A DNA stretch of 35,529 nucleotides from NCBI RefSeq assembly GCF_000429565.1, contig NZ_AUCC01000033.1, positions 1-35,529 of the forward strand, given 5' to 3'. Source of the DNA: Arsenophonus nasoniae DSM 15247 (GTDB taxonomy: Bacteria > Pseudomonadota > Gammaproteobacteria > Enterobacterales > Enterobacteriaceae). The notes under the pieces are model-generated. The model did not search any database. It was given only the letters and a program-made list of their open reading frames with translations, and had not been told where the DNA came from. The translations under genes and the position numbers were made by a program. This document shows, piece by piece, positions 14,801 through 24,195 of this stretch (the first letter of the stretch is position 1; each line of letters opens with the position of its first letter).

Positions 14801-15552
14801 TGAAATCCCGTCTTTTCGCCACCCTGATTGTCATCCCTGCGTTATTGTCGTTTCCGTTATTTTCCTGGGCAGCGCCATTTAACGCAACGCAAACAACAGA
14901 GATAGAGCAGATTGTTCACCGTTATTTGCTGACGCACCCCGAAATTTTGCTGGAGATGCATAAAAAGCTGGAAAACGCGCAACAGGAAAAACAGACCCAA
15001 AAAGCCATTAACGTCATCCTGAAAAATCAACGATTAACCCATCCCGATACCCCGGTTATCCATCCAAAAGGCAAGATAGCGCTGATTGAATTCTTTGATT
15101 ACCAGTGTGGCTGGTGTGCAAAAATGGCACCCATTATCCAGCAACTTATCAGTACACAATCCGATGTTCGTTTTATCTTTGAAAACTATCCGATTTTTGG
15201 TGAAAAATCAGAGATAGCCGCACAAACAGGATTAGCTGTCTGGAAAGCGGGCGGCGAAAAAGCCTTTCAACGCTACCATGAAGCGATGTTTAGCAACAAC
15301 ACAGGAAAACAGGGGCTGGATATTAAACAGGCAATAAAAAAAGCGGGTGTCACCCTATCGGTTGAAGAAACGCCAAATAGCGAGATTGCCGCAACATCGA
15401 ATGAGGCCAGAGAGATAGGTATTGAAGGCACGCCAGCCTTTATTGTGATGAATACGGAAAAGCCGACACTGGAATATACGACGATGTTTTTCGGGGCGGT
15501 AAGCGAGAAGACCTTATTGGCAGCGATTGAAAAAGCGAAGCGAGGCGAATAA
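14797..15552 (+). CDS. DsbA-family thiol:disulfide protein (DsbG/ScsC-like)
   Basis: 251 residues. A signal peptide (SWA-APF) leads to a helical N-terminal extension (ILLEMHKKLENAQQEKQTQK), then a thioredoxin fold with CGWC at C104-C107 (FFDYQCGWCAKMAP) and cis-proline GTPAF. The architecture is like ScsC/Com1-type DsbA proteins, whose N-terminal helices can oligomerise. It lies between traW and traU; its stop shares one base with the traU start. It probably serves folding of TraU, TraN and TraH, as DsbC-like proteins do in other F-type systems. Confidence 0.88.
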   Translation: MMKSRLFATLIVIPALLSFPLFSWAAPFNATQTTEIEQIVHRYLLTHPEILLEMHKKLENAQQEKQTQKAINVILKNQRLTHPDTPVIHPKGKIALIEFFDYQCGWCAKMAPIIQQLISTQSDVRFIFENYPIFGEKSEIAAQTGLAVWKAGGEKAFQRYHEAMFSNNTGKQGLDIKQAIKKAGVTLSVEETPNSEIAATSNEAREIGIEGTPAFIVMNTEKPTLEYTTMFFGAVSEKTLLAAIEKAKRGE

Positions 15553-16544
15553 TGAAAACGCGACCCTTCCACTTATTGTTCGCTTTTTTGCTGCTTAATC
15601 CGATGTTATCGGCGAAAGCATCATTATGTGAGGGTCGCTGGGTCAATCCGATTACCGATATCTGCTGGCGCTGTCTGTTTCCAATCAGCCTCGGGAATAT
15701 CAGTTTAAATAGCAGTAGTCTACCGGACACGCGCAATCCCTCCTCACCGATTCAGTTATGCCCTGCGCCACCGCCGTTATTTCAACGTATTGGCCTGGCG
15801 ATAGGCTTTTGGGAGCCGTTTGCCATGACCGATGTGACGCGCTCACCGATGTGTATGGTCAATATGGGTGGTTTCACCATTCCGATTGGGCAGATTGGGA
15901 TGGGAAAAGGCACCAAAGGCGCGAATGAAAACCCAGGCGGGATGTATCACGTGCACTGGTACAAATATCCGCTGATTAGCTGGCTTAATATCTTAACCAC
16001 CATCGGCTGCATGCAAGGCGGTGAATATGACATTGGCTATCTCTCGGAACTTGACCCGATGTGGATGGACGACAATCTGGCGCTTTTTACCAATCCAGAG
16101 GCAATGCTGTTTGGTAACAGCATCGCGCAGTTAGCCTGTGCCGCCGATGCGATTGCCAGTGAAGCCCGCTTACCACTCGATGCACTCTTTTGGTGCGCGG
16201 GTTCACACGGCTCGATGTATCCGTTTACGGGGACGGTTTATTCCGAAAGCAGTGGTATTAATAGTGCGTTATTACTCACTGAGCGGATGAATTTTAAATT
16301 ACATCGCCAAGGCATGATTTGGGACACGATTGGCGAAAACAAGGCAGTGTGTCAGGAATACCCGACCGTCATTATGCCCAAAAGCCGTTATCGCTATCAA
16401 ATGGTCAATCCCGTGCCGGATGCCAATCAGTGTCATCCCACCGGTCGCAGTGTCATTCGCTGGCAAACCGGTAAAGAAATGCCGAACACTAAAAAGAACT
16501 ACGGCTATCTGGTGTGGAAAAAACGCAACTGTGTGCTGCTTTAG
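15552..16544 (+). CDS. traU: TraU, pilus assembly and DNA-transfer protein
   Basis: 330 residues, standard TraU length. The signal peptide ends near SAKA-SLCEG. Conserved blocks include NPITDICWRCLFPISLGNIS, then LAIGFWEPFAMTDVTRSPMC, then MYHVHWYKYPLISWLN, then DIGYLSELDPMWMDD, and the end NYGYLVWKKRNC. It is rich in cysteine, as the family is, and so depends on disulfide formation. It is a periplasmic protein needed for DNA transfer and pilus assembly. Confidence 0.95.
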   Translation: MKTRPFHLLFAFLLLNPMLSAKASLCEGRWVNPITDICWRCLFPISLGNISLNSSSLPDTRNPSSPIQLCPAPPPLFQRIGLAIGFWEPFAMTDVTRSPMCMVNMGGFTIPIGQIGMGKGTKGANENPGGMYHVHWYKYPLISWLNILTTIGCMQGGEYDIGYLSELDPMWMDDNLALFTNPEAMLFGNSIAQLACAADAIASEARLPLDALFWCAGSHGSMYPFTGTVYSESSGINSALLLTERMNFKLHRQGMIWDTIGENKAVCQEYPTVIMPKSRYRYQMVNPVPDANQCHPTGRSVIRWQTGKEMPNTKKNYGYLVWKKRNCVLL

Positions 16545-16554
16545 GGGAATAACG

Positions 16555-16977
16555 ATGCAAAAACTCACCTTACTCTCCCTGTTAATTTTATTGATATCAG
16601 CCACCACACCGGCAGAGGAAGGGATGCCGTTAGAAGGGATACAGCAAGAAACCGCCTATTTTTTATCATCCAGTATTCCAGAAAAAACGCTAGTGCCCTT
16701 ATTAAAATCGGCGCAAGCAAAAGGGATCCCGGTCTATTTCAACGGTCTGATTGACAACAGCATGGAAAAAACCGCCCGCTACTTACTTAATCTGATACAA
16801 AAATATCAGGTAGCGGGCATCCAGGTTGATCCGCTGCGCTTTGACTACTATGGCATTACCCAGGTTCCTGCGCTGGTTAAACGCTGTGGCAAGACATTTG
16901 ATATTGTGTATGGCTCAGTGGCGTTGGAGGAAGGATTAACGCAAATTACTCGTCATGGAGCGTGTCGTGATGAATAA
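16555..16977 (+). CDS. trbC: TrbC, periplasmic pilus assembly protein
   Basis: 140 residues from ATG 16555; AGGGG lies 9 bases upstream, and the signal peptide (LTLLSLLILLISATTPA) begins there. The same frame is open much further upstream (ATG 16330), but that part only shadows traU. The mature protein has the TrbC pattern FLSSSIPEKTLVPLLKSAQA, GIPVYFNGLIDNSM and YGITQVPALVKRCG. The fold is thioredoxin-like without a CXXC. It interacts with TraW in the F system. Its end overlaps traN by 8 bases. Confidence 0.9.
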   Translation: MQKLTLLSLLILLISATTPAEEGMPLEGIQQETAYFLSSSIPEKTLVPLLKSAQAKGIPVYFNGLIDNSMEKTARYLLNLIQKYQVAGIQVDPLRFDYYGITQVPALVKRCGKTFDIVYGSVALEEGLTQITRHGACRDE

Positions 16978-18769
16978 AATACTGACCGTGCCACTTTTGA
17001 TGTTTGCGATATCGGCTTTTGCCAACGATATGGATAGTGCCGCGAAAGAAGGTTATGACCTGGCTGAACAAACGCAAAAGCAGACGGAATCTGCGCTAAC
17101 GAATTTTCAGCCACAAAAGGAATTACCCAATTTTACCCCTAACCCCAATGAGGCAAATTTCTATCAAGATGCATCGAAAATAGGTAATGCTGCCAATCAG
17201 TCCCTTAATGACAGTGAATTAGGCAAGCTCGCCCGGGAAACCTATATCAATAATCCCAAGGATAAAATCGACTGGCAATCGGACATGGTAAAAAACAGCC
17301 AAACCATTCAGGAAAATGCCGAAGGGATTACCGCAGGCAGTGCTGAGCAGTGCAGTAAAAAAAGCATTAGCCAATCGACAGTTAAAGAGCATGTCTGCGA
17401 ACGGGGAAAAACGATAGTCAGCACCTGTACCAACACAGCCAGCGTTGAGTGGACAAGTGAAACGCAAACCAGAACCGTCACACGTGTTTATCAATTACAA
17501 AACCTACCGTATCACAAAGAAGGAAGGCAGATTGTTGCGCTTATCACGCCGGATGTGGATGGCACGATAGAAAAAGTGACTTACACCTATCAAGGTTGTT
17601 ACCGTTGCTACCACAGTGTGGGCATTTCAGGGATGGGTGATAGTTTTATTTATTGGCTTGGTCGCGGCGGCGATATTACGGGCGAGCTTCATGTGACTGA
17701 CCGACAATTCATTAAAGGCAAGCCAATCCCGTTTTCACACAATGATAGAAGCCGAGGTGGTGCCTATCGCTTTAATCAGCCCGCCAAATTAACCTTGCGC
17801 TTTACCGTAAAAGCCAAAGAGATAATCTGGCATCCAAAAATCGTTTGGACAGCGAACTGCCCTGTTGATAAAGGCAATGCGGTTAAAACAAAAGCGGGGT
17901 GCAGTCAAAAAGGCGAAACCCGTTATGTCGTTAAAGACGGCAAACGTTATCCTGTCACGCTCCCTTGCTGGCAAGAATCCGAGGAGTGGGTGGTCTCTGA
18001 ACGGGATGATAATACCTGTGGTCGTTGGGAAAAAGACCCTAATTGCAGTGAAGGGCAACGCCAGTGTTTGCAGAAAATCGGCAATTTATGCGTCAAGGAA
18101 TCGGTGAAATTCCAGTGTCAACAAACCACGCAGGGGGAAGGGTTTCTCTGTGGCGGTAAATTCTACTGCTCGGACGGCAAATGTGCCGCCATTGCCTCGG
18201 GCAAAAATAATGATTTTGGCGAAGCGGTATCGCAATTGGCCGCACTTGCGAAAGCCGGTAAAGACATCAGTGGGGAGGGCAAAAATATCAGTGCGTTTAC
18301 CGGTAAACCGATGGCGTGCCGTAAAACGGCGATTGGTTTTAGCAATTGCTGCAAAAGCAGCGGTTGGGGGCATGATATTGGTCTGGCCAGTTGTGACAGT
18401 GAAGAAAAAGCGATTGGTAAAGCCAAAGGAAAAGGATTGGTGGTTGATGTGGGGGAGTTTTGCGCCGAAAAGGTATTAGGGGTGTGTTTGCGCAAAAAAC
18501 ACAGTTATTGTGTGTTTGACAGTAAGCTCGCGCAAATTGTGCAGGCACAAGGGAGAGGAGGTCAACTGGGCGTGGGATTTGGTAGTGCGAAGCATCCAGA
18601 TTGTCGCGGACTGACGATTGACGAGTTGCAACGGGTGAGATTTGATACGCTCGATTTCAGTGAGTTTTATGATGAGCTTAACAGCAAAACAACACTACCG
18701 GATAGCAAAAAGCTCACTGAAAAGATAAGCCAGCAGATTAAAAACGAGTTACAGGGGCGCAAATCATGA
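16970..18769 (+). CDS. traN: TraN, outer-membrane mating-pair stabilisation protein
   Basis: 599 residues from ATG 16970 (F TraN 602). I chose this over the in-frame ATG at 16955 because a signal peptide (ILTVPLLMFAISAFA-ND) starts here and GGAG (16957-16960) lies 9 bases before it. It is a cysteine-rich outer-membrane adhesin that recognises recipient surface proteins. Family blocks: the repeat-like CFRCYH-type region (CYRCYHSVGISGMG), CPVDKGNAV, CGRWEKDPNCSEG and, near the C-terminus, NCCKSSGWGHDIGLASC followed by CAEKVLGVCLRKKHSYCVFD. The variable middle part (~170-330) determines recipient specificity in this family. Confidence 0.92.
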   Translation: MNKILTVPLLMFAISAFANDMDSAAKEGYDLAEQTQKQTESALTNFQPQKELPNFTPNPNEANFYQDASKIGNAANQSLNDSELGKLARETYINNPKDKIDWQSDMVKNSQTIQENAEGITAGSAEQCSKKSISQSTVKEHVCERGKTIVSTCTNTASVEWTSETQTRTVTRVYQLQNLPYHKEGRQIVALITPDVDGTIEKVTYTYQGCYRCYHSVGISGMGDSFIYWLGRGGDITGELHVTDRQFIKGKPIPFSHNDRSRGGAYRFNQPAKLTLRFTVKAKEIIWHPKIVWTANCPVDKGNAVKTKAGCSQKGETRYVVKDGKRYPVTLPCWQESEEWVVSERDDNTCGRWEKDPNCSEGQRQCLQKIGNLCVKESVKFQCQQTTQGEGFLCGGKFYCSDGKCAAIASGKNNDFGEAVSQLAALAKAGKDISGEGKNISAFTGKPMACRKTAIGFSNCCKSSGWGHDIGLASCDSEEKAIGKAKGKGLVVDVGEFCAEKVLGVCLRKKHSYCVFDSKLAQIVQAQGRGGQLGVGFGSAKHPDCRGLTIDELQRVRFDTLDFSEFYDELNSKTTLPDSKKLTEKISQQIKNELQGRKS

Positions 18770-19527
18770 AACGCCTTTTATTAAGTAGCGTGCTGTTATC
18801 GGCAATAGTGACCGCAAAGCCCGACGATGGTTATCACTACTCCCCTGCGGTCGGTTGGCATTGGTATAACGAACCGGCACCGCAACAGGAAACGCTGGAA
18901 GCACGGTCATCACCGCAAAAAACACTGTCAGCGGTGGAAACTATGCAAAAAATCAAAGCCCTGGGCGATGAATTACGCAATGCCGCGGTGCTTGACCCGA
19001 AATCGCCGGAGAAAGTGGCGCGCTGGATAGCGTTTCAAAACTACTGGTCGGATAACGCCAGTCAGTTCTCAGCCACCTGGCAGAAGGTGCTACTACTGAA
19101 ACCGGAACTCGATTACAACAACAGGCATTCCCATTATAACGCCACGGCAACCTTGTCTTACGCGAACGAACGCAAAGCCCAGGCCACTGCCATCAAAGCC
19201 GTCAATGAGCGCTATGGGGTCTTTTTCTTCTATCGCGGGAATGCGCCCCTAGACAACAAATTAGCACAAGTGGTGCGGGAATTTGCCCAGCAATATCAGA
19301 TGGCGGTGATGCCAATTAGTGTTGATGGTGTCATCAACCCCGAGTTACCTAACAGCCAAAAAGACCGAGGACAGGCGGCAAAAATGCAAATTCGCTATTT
19401 CCCTGCGCTCTTTTTGGTTGACCCGAGTACCGGCAGCTACCATCCACTGGCTTATGGCTTTATCAGTCAAGATGATTTAGCAAAACGCCTATTAAACCGC
19501 GTGACTGATTTTGCGCCGAGGGATTAA
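18766..19527 (+). CDS. traF: TraF, periplasmic pilus assembly protein
   Basis: 253 residues with a signal peptide (LLSAIVTA-KPD). It starts with the family's GYHYSPAVGWHWYNEP and has a thioredoxin-like C-terminal half (YGVFFFYRGNAPLDNKLA, then VVREFAQQYQMAVMPISVDG, then YFPALFLVDP). The CXXC is absent, as in F TraF. It belongs to the TraF/TraH/TrbB group that spans the periplasm. It overlaps the traN stop and lies 2 bases before trbB. Confidence 0.93.
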   Translation: MKRLLLSSVLLSAIVTAKPDDGYHYSPAVGWHWYNEPAPQQETLEARSSPQKTLSAVETMQKIKALGDELRNAAVLDPKSPEKVARWIAFQNYWSDNASQFSATWQKVLLLKPELDYNNRHSHYNATATLSYANERKAQATAIKAVNERYGVFFFYRGNAPLDNKLAQVVREFAQQYQMAVMPISVDGVINPELPNSQKDRGQAAKMQIRYFPALFLVDPSTGSYHPLAYGFISQDDLAKRLLNRVTDFAPRD

Positions 19528-19529
19528 CG

Positions 19530-20057
19530 ATGAAAACACTATTTGCTTTTTTTGTGCTGCTTTTTGTCATTCCCGCCAATGCTGGCGTGATTGATGAAAT
19601 CGCTGCGCTCGAAAAACACAAGACGATGACCAAGAATAACTCAACGCAACCGCGAGCAGCGCCCAAAGTGAAATCTCAGACCTTTCGCTTATCAACCGGT
19701 CAGGTGCTTAATATCACTCACTGGCAAATCGTGCATTTTATGAAATCCGATTGTCAATATTGCCGGCAGTTTAACCCTGTGCTGAATAGCGTCGCGCAGC
19801 AACTGGGTATTCCGGTTTTTGTCTACAGTTTTGACGGACTCGGTGATAGCACCTTTAGTAACGTATTACCGGTAACCCCGGATGTGATAAGTGAGTTTTT
19901 CCCTGAATTACCGCAGGTGACGCCAACGGATTTTATTGTTAACACCCAAACGCTGGTCGCTATTCCGGTTTCGCAAGGCATGCTGAGCGCAGAAATGTTT
20001 GTTAACCGACTGGAACAGTCTTTTGGGCTGGCCGAAAAACTGGGGGTATTGCAATGA
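19530..20057 (+). CDS. trbB: TrbB, periplasmic disulfide isomerase
   Basis: 175 residues with a signal peptide (FVIPANA-GV). The thioredoxin fold has CQYC at C75-C78 (IVHFMKSDCQYCRQFNPVLN), then VFVYSFDGLGDSTFSNVLPV and the cis-proline PTDFIVN, very close to F TrbB in order and spacing. It is a DsbC-like isomerase acting on TraN, TraU and TraH. It overlaps traH by 4 bases. Confidence 0.92.
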   Translation: MKTLFAFFVLLFVIPANAGVIDEIAALEKHKTMTKNNSTQPRAAPKVKSQTFRLSTGQVLNITHWQIVHFMKSDCQYCRQFNPVLNSVAQQLGIPVFVYSFDGLGDSTFSNVLPVTPDVISEFFPELPQVTPTDFIVNTQTLVAIPVSQGMLSAEMFVNRLEQSFGLAEKLGVLQ

Positions 20058-21412
20058 AAAACCGCAATCCAATAATCGCCCTAATGCTGTTTTGTGCCAC
20101 AACGCATGCCGGTATCAATGAAGATTTAAACAAATTTTTTCAGGAGCTCAATAGCGGCAGTGGCGCAAATGTCACGCAAGCAGCGGCGTGGCAGGGACAG
20201 GCAGCCGGTTATCTCACGGGTGGCTCGCTGTTTCTACGCAATCCCGTCAGACAAATCCAGCTTATCTCGGTCACCTTACCCGAAGTGAAATCCGGTTGCG
20301 GGGGCATCGATGCTTATCTGGGGTCATTTAGCTTCATTAACTCCGACCAGATAAAAGTGATGGCGAAACAGATTTTAAGTAATGCCGCCGGTTACGCCTT
20401 TGACCTGGCGTTAGAAACCGCACTACCGCAAGTTAAGGCGGTCAAGGATTATTTACAGAAATTGGCGACCGATATTAACAACACCAATATCTCCACCTGT
20501 CAGGCGGCACAAGGCATTGTTGGTGGGCTATGGCCAAAATCACAAGCGGCCAGCCAGCACGTCTGTCAGGACATTGCGGGTAACCATAGCGTTTTTGCCG
20601 ATTGGGCAGCGTCCCGTCAAGGCTGTGGCGTGGGTAATGAAACCAATAAGGTATTTAACCACGCCAATGACGAAGAGAAAAAGCGCATACCGCGCAATCG
20701 GAACTTAACCTGGAGTGCGTTTGAGAAAATTAACCAGTTCATCAGTAGTGACAGGGAATTAAAGGAGCTGATGATGTCGCTGGTCGGCACCGTGATTTAT
20801 GGCAATCTGGGAGAATTGTCGGTGTTGCCAGGACTAGGCGCAAGTGACAGTGTAATGAACGCGATTCTAAAAGGTGGCACAACGGAGGTGTATCGTTGTG
20901 ACGATGTCACGCAATGCCTAAAGCCCACGAAGAGCAAAATCACAGTGACCGCCAGCCATGGCATGATAGCACAAATCCAAAAGTTGTTGTCAATCCTGTT
21001 TAAAAAATCCACCACCGATGCGGCGTTAACCGATAAGGAAACGGCCTTGATTGGCAGTACCCGCGTCCAAATCCTGCGCTATGTGATTGACAGTGCCTCA
21101 CTCAGTCTTGATGAATCGATAGTCACATCGCTGGCCGAATACATCGCCAGCGACATGGTGGTGAGCTATATCGATGGCCTGATTGATTTGGTGGAGGTGG
21201 CAGGTGCGGGGAGCCTGAATACCGAAGAGGAAAACAAACAGTTTCAAAATAGCCTGAAAACCGTGCGCGAGAAAATGGCGCAGCGCTTAACCAAAATGCG
21301 GATTAATCAAAGTCATCTACTGGAGCTTGAGCGCAATTTGCACTATTTGCGACAGCAACTCTCATCAGGGTTGTCTGACCGGTTGATGAGCAACTATCAG
21401 TTTGGAGGGTAA
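20054..21412 (+). CDS. traH: TraH, periplasmic/outer-membrane pilus protein
   Basis: 452 residues (F TraH 458) with a signal peptide ending THA-GINEDL. Conserved elements: GQAAGYLTGGSLFLRNPVRQ, then VTLPEVKSGCGGIDAYLGSF, then CQAAQGIVGG, and LGELSVLPG. A C-terminal coiled coil (~395-435, EENKQFQNSLKTVREKMAQR onward) fits TraH. It is needed for pilus extension and for mating-pair stabilisation with TraF, TraU and TraW. The next gene begins 2 bases on. Confidence 0.94.
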   Translation: MKNRNPIIALMLFCATTHAGINEDLNKFFQELNSGSGANVTQAAAWQGQAAGYLTGGSLFLRNPVRQIQLISVTLPEVKSGCGGIDAYLGSFSFINSDQIKVMAKQILSNAAGYAFDLALETALPQVKAVKDYLQKLATDINNTNISTCQAAQGIVGGLWPKSQAASQHVCQDIAGNHSVFADWAASRQGCGVGNETNKVFNHANDEEKKRIPRNRNLTWSAFEKINQFISSDRELKELMMSLVGTVIYGNLGELSVLPGLGASDSVMNAILKGGTTEVYRCDDVTQCLKPTKSKITVTASHGMIAQIQKLLSILFKKSTTDAALTDKETALIGSTRVQILRYVIDSASLSLDESIVTSLAEYIASDMVVSYIDGLIDLVEVAGAGSLNTEEENKQFQNSLKTVREKMAQRLTKMRINQSHLLELERNLHYLRQQLSSGLSDRLMSNYQFGG

Positions 21413-21414
21413 AG

Positions 21415-24195
21415 ATGGTATTAGATACCTGGTTTATCAGTGGCGGCGATATGGTGACCCAAACCTTGAATGCAGTGGCCGCCATGGTTAATCACCGCAC
21501 CTGGGGTGGGCTACTGTATCTGGCGGAAACGCTCGGCATTTTAACCTGCGTCATGACGTACGTTAAAACCCATGACTTAAAAGGGCTTTTTGCCTGGGGA
21601 TTCACCTTCGTTTGTGTGACGGCATTATTGCTGACACCGAAAGTCACGGTAGTAGTCAACGACCTGACGAGACCCGATAAAATCAATCGGGTGGATAATG
21701 TGCCAGTAGGATTAGCCACCCCACTTTGGTTGTTAACAGGTATCGGACATTCAGCGGCCATCTTTTATGATGATTTTTTTCATCTGCCAGAGAGTGTCGC
21801 CTACAGCAAAACCGGCTTGATGTTTGGCCAGAAATTGATGCAGGAATCATTAACCTTTCACAGTCACAGCCCTGAGATTAATGCCAATTTCAGTGAATAC
21901 GTGAAAAACTGTGTTATCCCCGATATCCAGCTAAACCACAAATACAGCTTAAGCCAGTTACTCAATACCCGCGATATTTATAGTCTGATTTTCTCAAAAC
22001 CTAGCCCCTTAAGAGGCATTTATTATCAGGGCTGGGAAGCTGAAAACACCGAAGGCGCACGCAGTCAGTTTATGACCTGTCAGCAAGCGACGGTGAAACT
22101 TAAAGCCCTGCTTAATCTGGATACCACCGGCACCGGCAGCACGCTGATGTTTTATGCCAGAAAGCTCTTTCCAGGCCGCCACGATGCCTCGGTGGTATTA
22201 CCGCATATGCTCGAAGGCAGCTATAACTACTTTATGAAAGCGAGCCAAAGTGCCGCCGATATTTTAAAACAGAACATCATGATAGCGGGCTTAAGAAAAG
22301 GCTTTAACGCCTACGCAGCCGCCATGAATGACCCCGCGGGGTTAAATCTCATTACCACCGAGCAATCGTTGGCAAAAATGCGCTTATCCCATCAGGCCAG
22401 TTATCATCTGGCCAGTGAAATGTTACCACAACTCAATACCGTGTTGATGCTGTTGTGTATTTCGCTCTTTCCGATTATGGCCTTAGCGCTTTTTGTGCGA
22501 GAAATAACGTATAAGGTGATAATTAATTATCTGAACATCATGGGCAGTCTGATGTTATGGCCTGTGATGTTTGCTATCTTTAATCATGTTTATAATTTCA
22601 TGATGGCAACCACGCTAAATGGCGAAAATGTGACGTTTTCTAATCTGGACAGACTCACCCAGACCGGCAGCACCACGGCAGGGATTGCCGGCTGGATGAT
22701 GATGTCTATTCCGTTTTTAAGCTTTAAACTCTTCACCTCCCTCGGACAACAGATTGCCAGTGCCGGCTCCTATCTGGGTAATGCTCTGGCAGGGGCAACG
22801 ACTGCCGATGCATCAGCGGTAGCAAGTGGCAATTACAACATGGCCAATATGCAGGTGGAAAATATTAACGGCTTTAAAACCGATTTAAACCGCAGTTACA
22901 AAGCCGGACTCTCCAGCCAGCAAATCGATAACGGGGCGATGATTAGCACCACCCAAAATGGTCAGCATATTGTCGATACCACACAAGCTATCTCAAAACT
23001 GCCGTTTAGTCTGGATACCAGTTCGATGCTCGATACCAGTTTCAGTAAAGCGTTAAGCAGTCAACACCGCGAGACCGAAAGTTATCATCAGGGATTAAAA
23101 AGTGCCATTAATGATACCTACAATATTTCAACGGCACTCAGTAATCAGTTTAGCAAACAAGGATCACAAGATAGCAAATTATCCAGTGAACAACGCCAAG
23201 CGATTGAAGATGTTCAACGACAATCCCAATACGCAAAAGAAGCCATGTCTTCAACTAACAGTACAGCGAGAGAATATAAAACTTCAACAGAGAGTGCTGA
23301 TATTGTCGATGCTGGCGGCTCCATTAGCATTGGATTAGGAAAAGCCAGTCTTAAATCCGGATATGATCATCGATGGACAGACACAAACACTGATTCTGCT
23401 TCAAAAAGCAATAAAACCAGCGAAGATATGCAATCTGCAAAAGATTTTGCATCGAGTCAATCCGCAACCGTTATTAAGAACATGACAGATGATGACATTA
23501 GTCGTATATCTAATTCAGAAACGCGTTCTCTAGTGAGAGATCTAAGAGCCTCACTGCAAAATACCAGCGAAAATTTCGCCGGATTTACCGCCAGTCAAAC
23601 CAAAGAGCAAAGTATCTCAGAGCAAGCCAATTTAACCGAAACAGAACGTTTAAGTGCTTCACATCGCCTGGAGCAGGAGTTTACCCAGTTCGCGTATTCG
23701 CGTTTAGGTGAAGCTGAGGCAGGTCGTGTATTAACGGATGCGGGGTCACCAGAAGTTAGAGCACAACGTGAAGCACTGGTAAGCGAGTTTAGCGATCGGA
23801 TCGCCGATGATATACGCCATAATCATTTTGCAAACCAAGCAGTAGTCACCAGTCATTACCATAGTATGCAGGTTTCGCATGATGCCAGCCAATATAATCC
23901 AGCCGGCTTTAATCAAAGTGCAGCGCAATTAGAAAAGCAAGCCGATAAAGGCCGGATCCAAAAACATAAGTCAATAATTAACCCTGAGACCGGTGAAAGT
24001 AATCAAGTCAGTCTGCTTGAATCTGCCGAGGCTAATACCGGCGAATATGCGAAAGCGATACGGGCAGAGAAAACCGATTTTGGGCATCAGGTGGCACCCA
24101 CTCAGGATAAAATAATCGCTAATGAGAAAGCGATAAATAAGGAAAAATCCGCTAATATTAAAAGGTACGAAGAGAAAGGAGGGAAATCCCAATGA
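21415..24195 (+). CDS. traG: TraG, pilus assembly / mating stabilisation / exclusion target
   Basis: 926 residues (F TraG 938), after GGAGGG (21404-21409). Membrane segments at about 33-52, 59-80, 342-366, 380-402 and 424-440 form the VirB6-like inner-membrane half; the rest is a long, mostly helical, Ser/Gln-rich periplasmic or translocated domain. In F-type plasmids the C-terminal domain works with TraN and also carries a patch (about 610-673 in F) that the exclusion protein TraS recognises. Here the DNA for ~582-715 is poorer in GC (21-28 G+C per 60 bases in the lines at 23221, 23281, 23401 and 23461) than the N-terminal part (30 per 60 at 22201 and 22321), and its codon use looks different. 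Confidence 0.93.
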   Translation: MVLDTWFISGGDMVTQTLNAVAAMVNHRTWGGLLYLAETLGILTCVMTYVKTHDLKGLFAWGFTFVCVTALLLTPKVTVVVNDLTRPDKINRVDNVPVGLATPLWLLTGIGHSAAIFYDDFFHLPESVAYSKTGLMFGQKLMQESLTFHSHSPEINANFSEYVKNCVIPDIQLNHKYSLSQLLNTRDIYSLIFSKPSPLRGIYYQGWEAENTEGARSQFMTCQQATVKLKALLNLDTTGTGSTLMFYARKLFPGRHDASVVLPHMLEGSYNYFMKASQSAADILKQNIMIAGLRKGFNAYAAAMNDPAGLNLITTEQSLAKMRLSHQASYHLASEMLPQLNTVLMLLCISLFPIMALALFVREITYKVIINYLNIMGSLMLWPVMFAIFNHVYNFMMATTLNGENVTFSNLDRLTQTGSTTAGIAGWMMMSIPFLSFKLFTSLGQQIASAGSYLGNALAGATTADASAVASGNYNMANMQVENINGFKTDLNRSYKAGLSSQQIDNGAMISTTQNGQHIVDTTQAISKLPFSLDTSSMLDTSFSKALSSQHRETESYHQGLKSAINDTYNISTALSNQFSKQGSQDSKLSSEQRQAIEDVQRQSQYAKEAMSSTNSTAREYKTSTESADIVDAGGSISIGLGKASLKSGYDHRWTDTNTDSASKSNKTSEDMQSAKDFASSQSATVIKNMTDDDISRISNSETRSLVRDLRASLQNTSENFAGFTASQTKEQSISEQANLTETERLSASHRLEQEFTQFAYSRLGEAEAGRVLTDAGSPEVRAQREALVSEFSDRIADDIRHNHFANQAVVTSHYHSMQVSHDASQYNPAGFNQSAAQLEKQADKGRIQKHKSIINPETGESNQVSLLESAEANTGEYAKAIRAEKTDFGHQVAPTQDKIIANEKAINKEKSANIKRYEEKGGKSQ

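Noticed and set aside
16330-16554. Extended N-terminus for trbC
   Set aside because: This part only reads through traU in another frame; the signal peptide and ribosome site fix the start at 16555.
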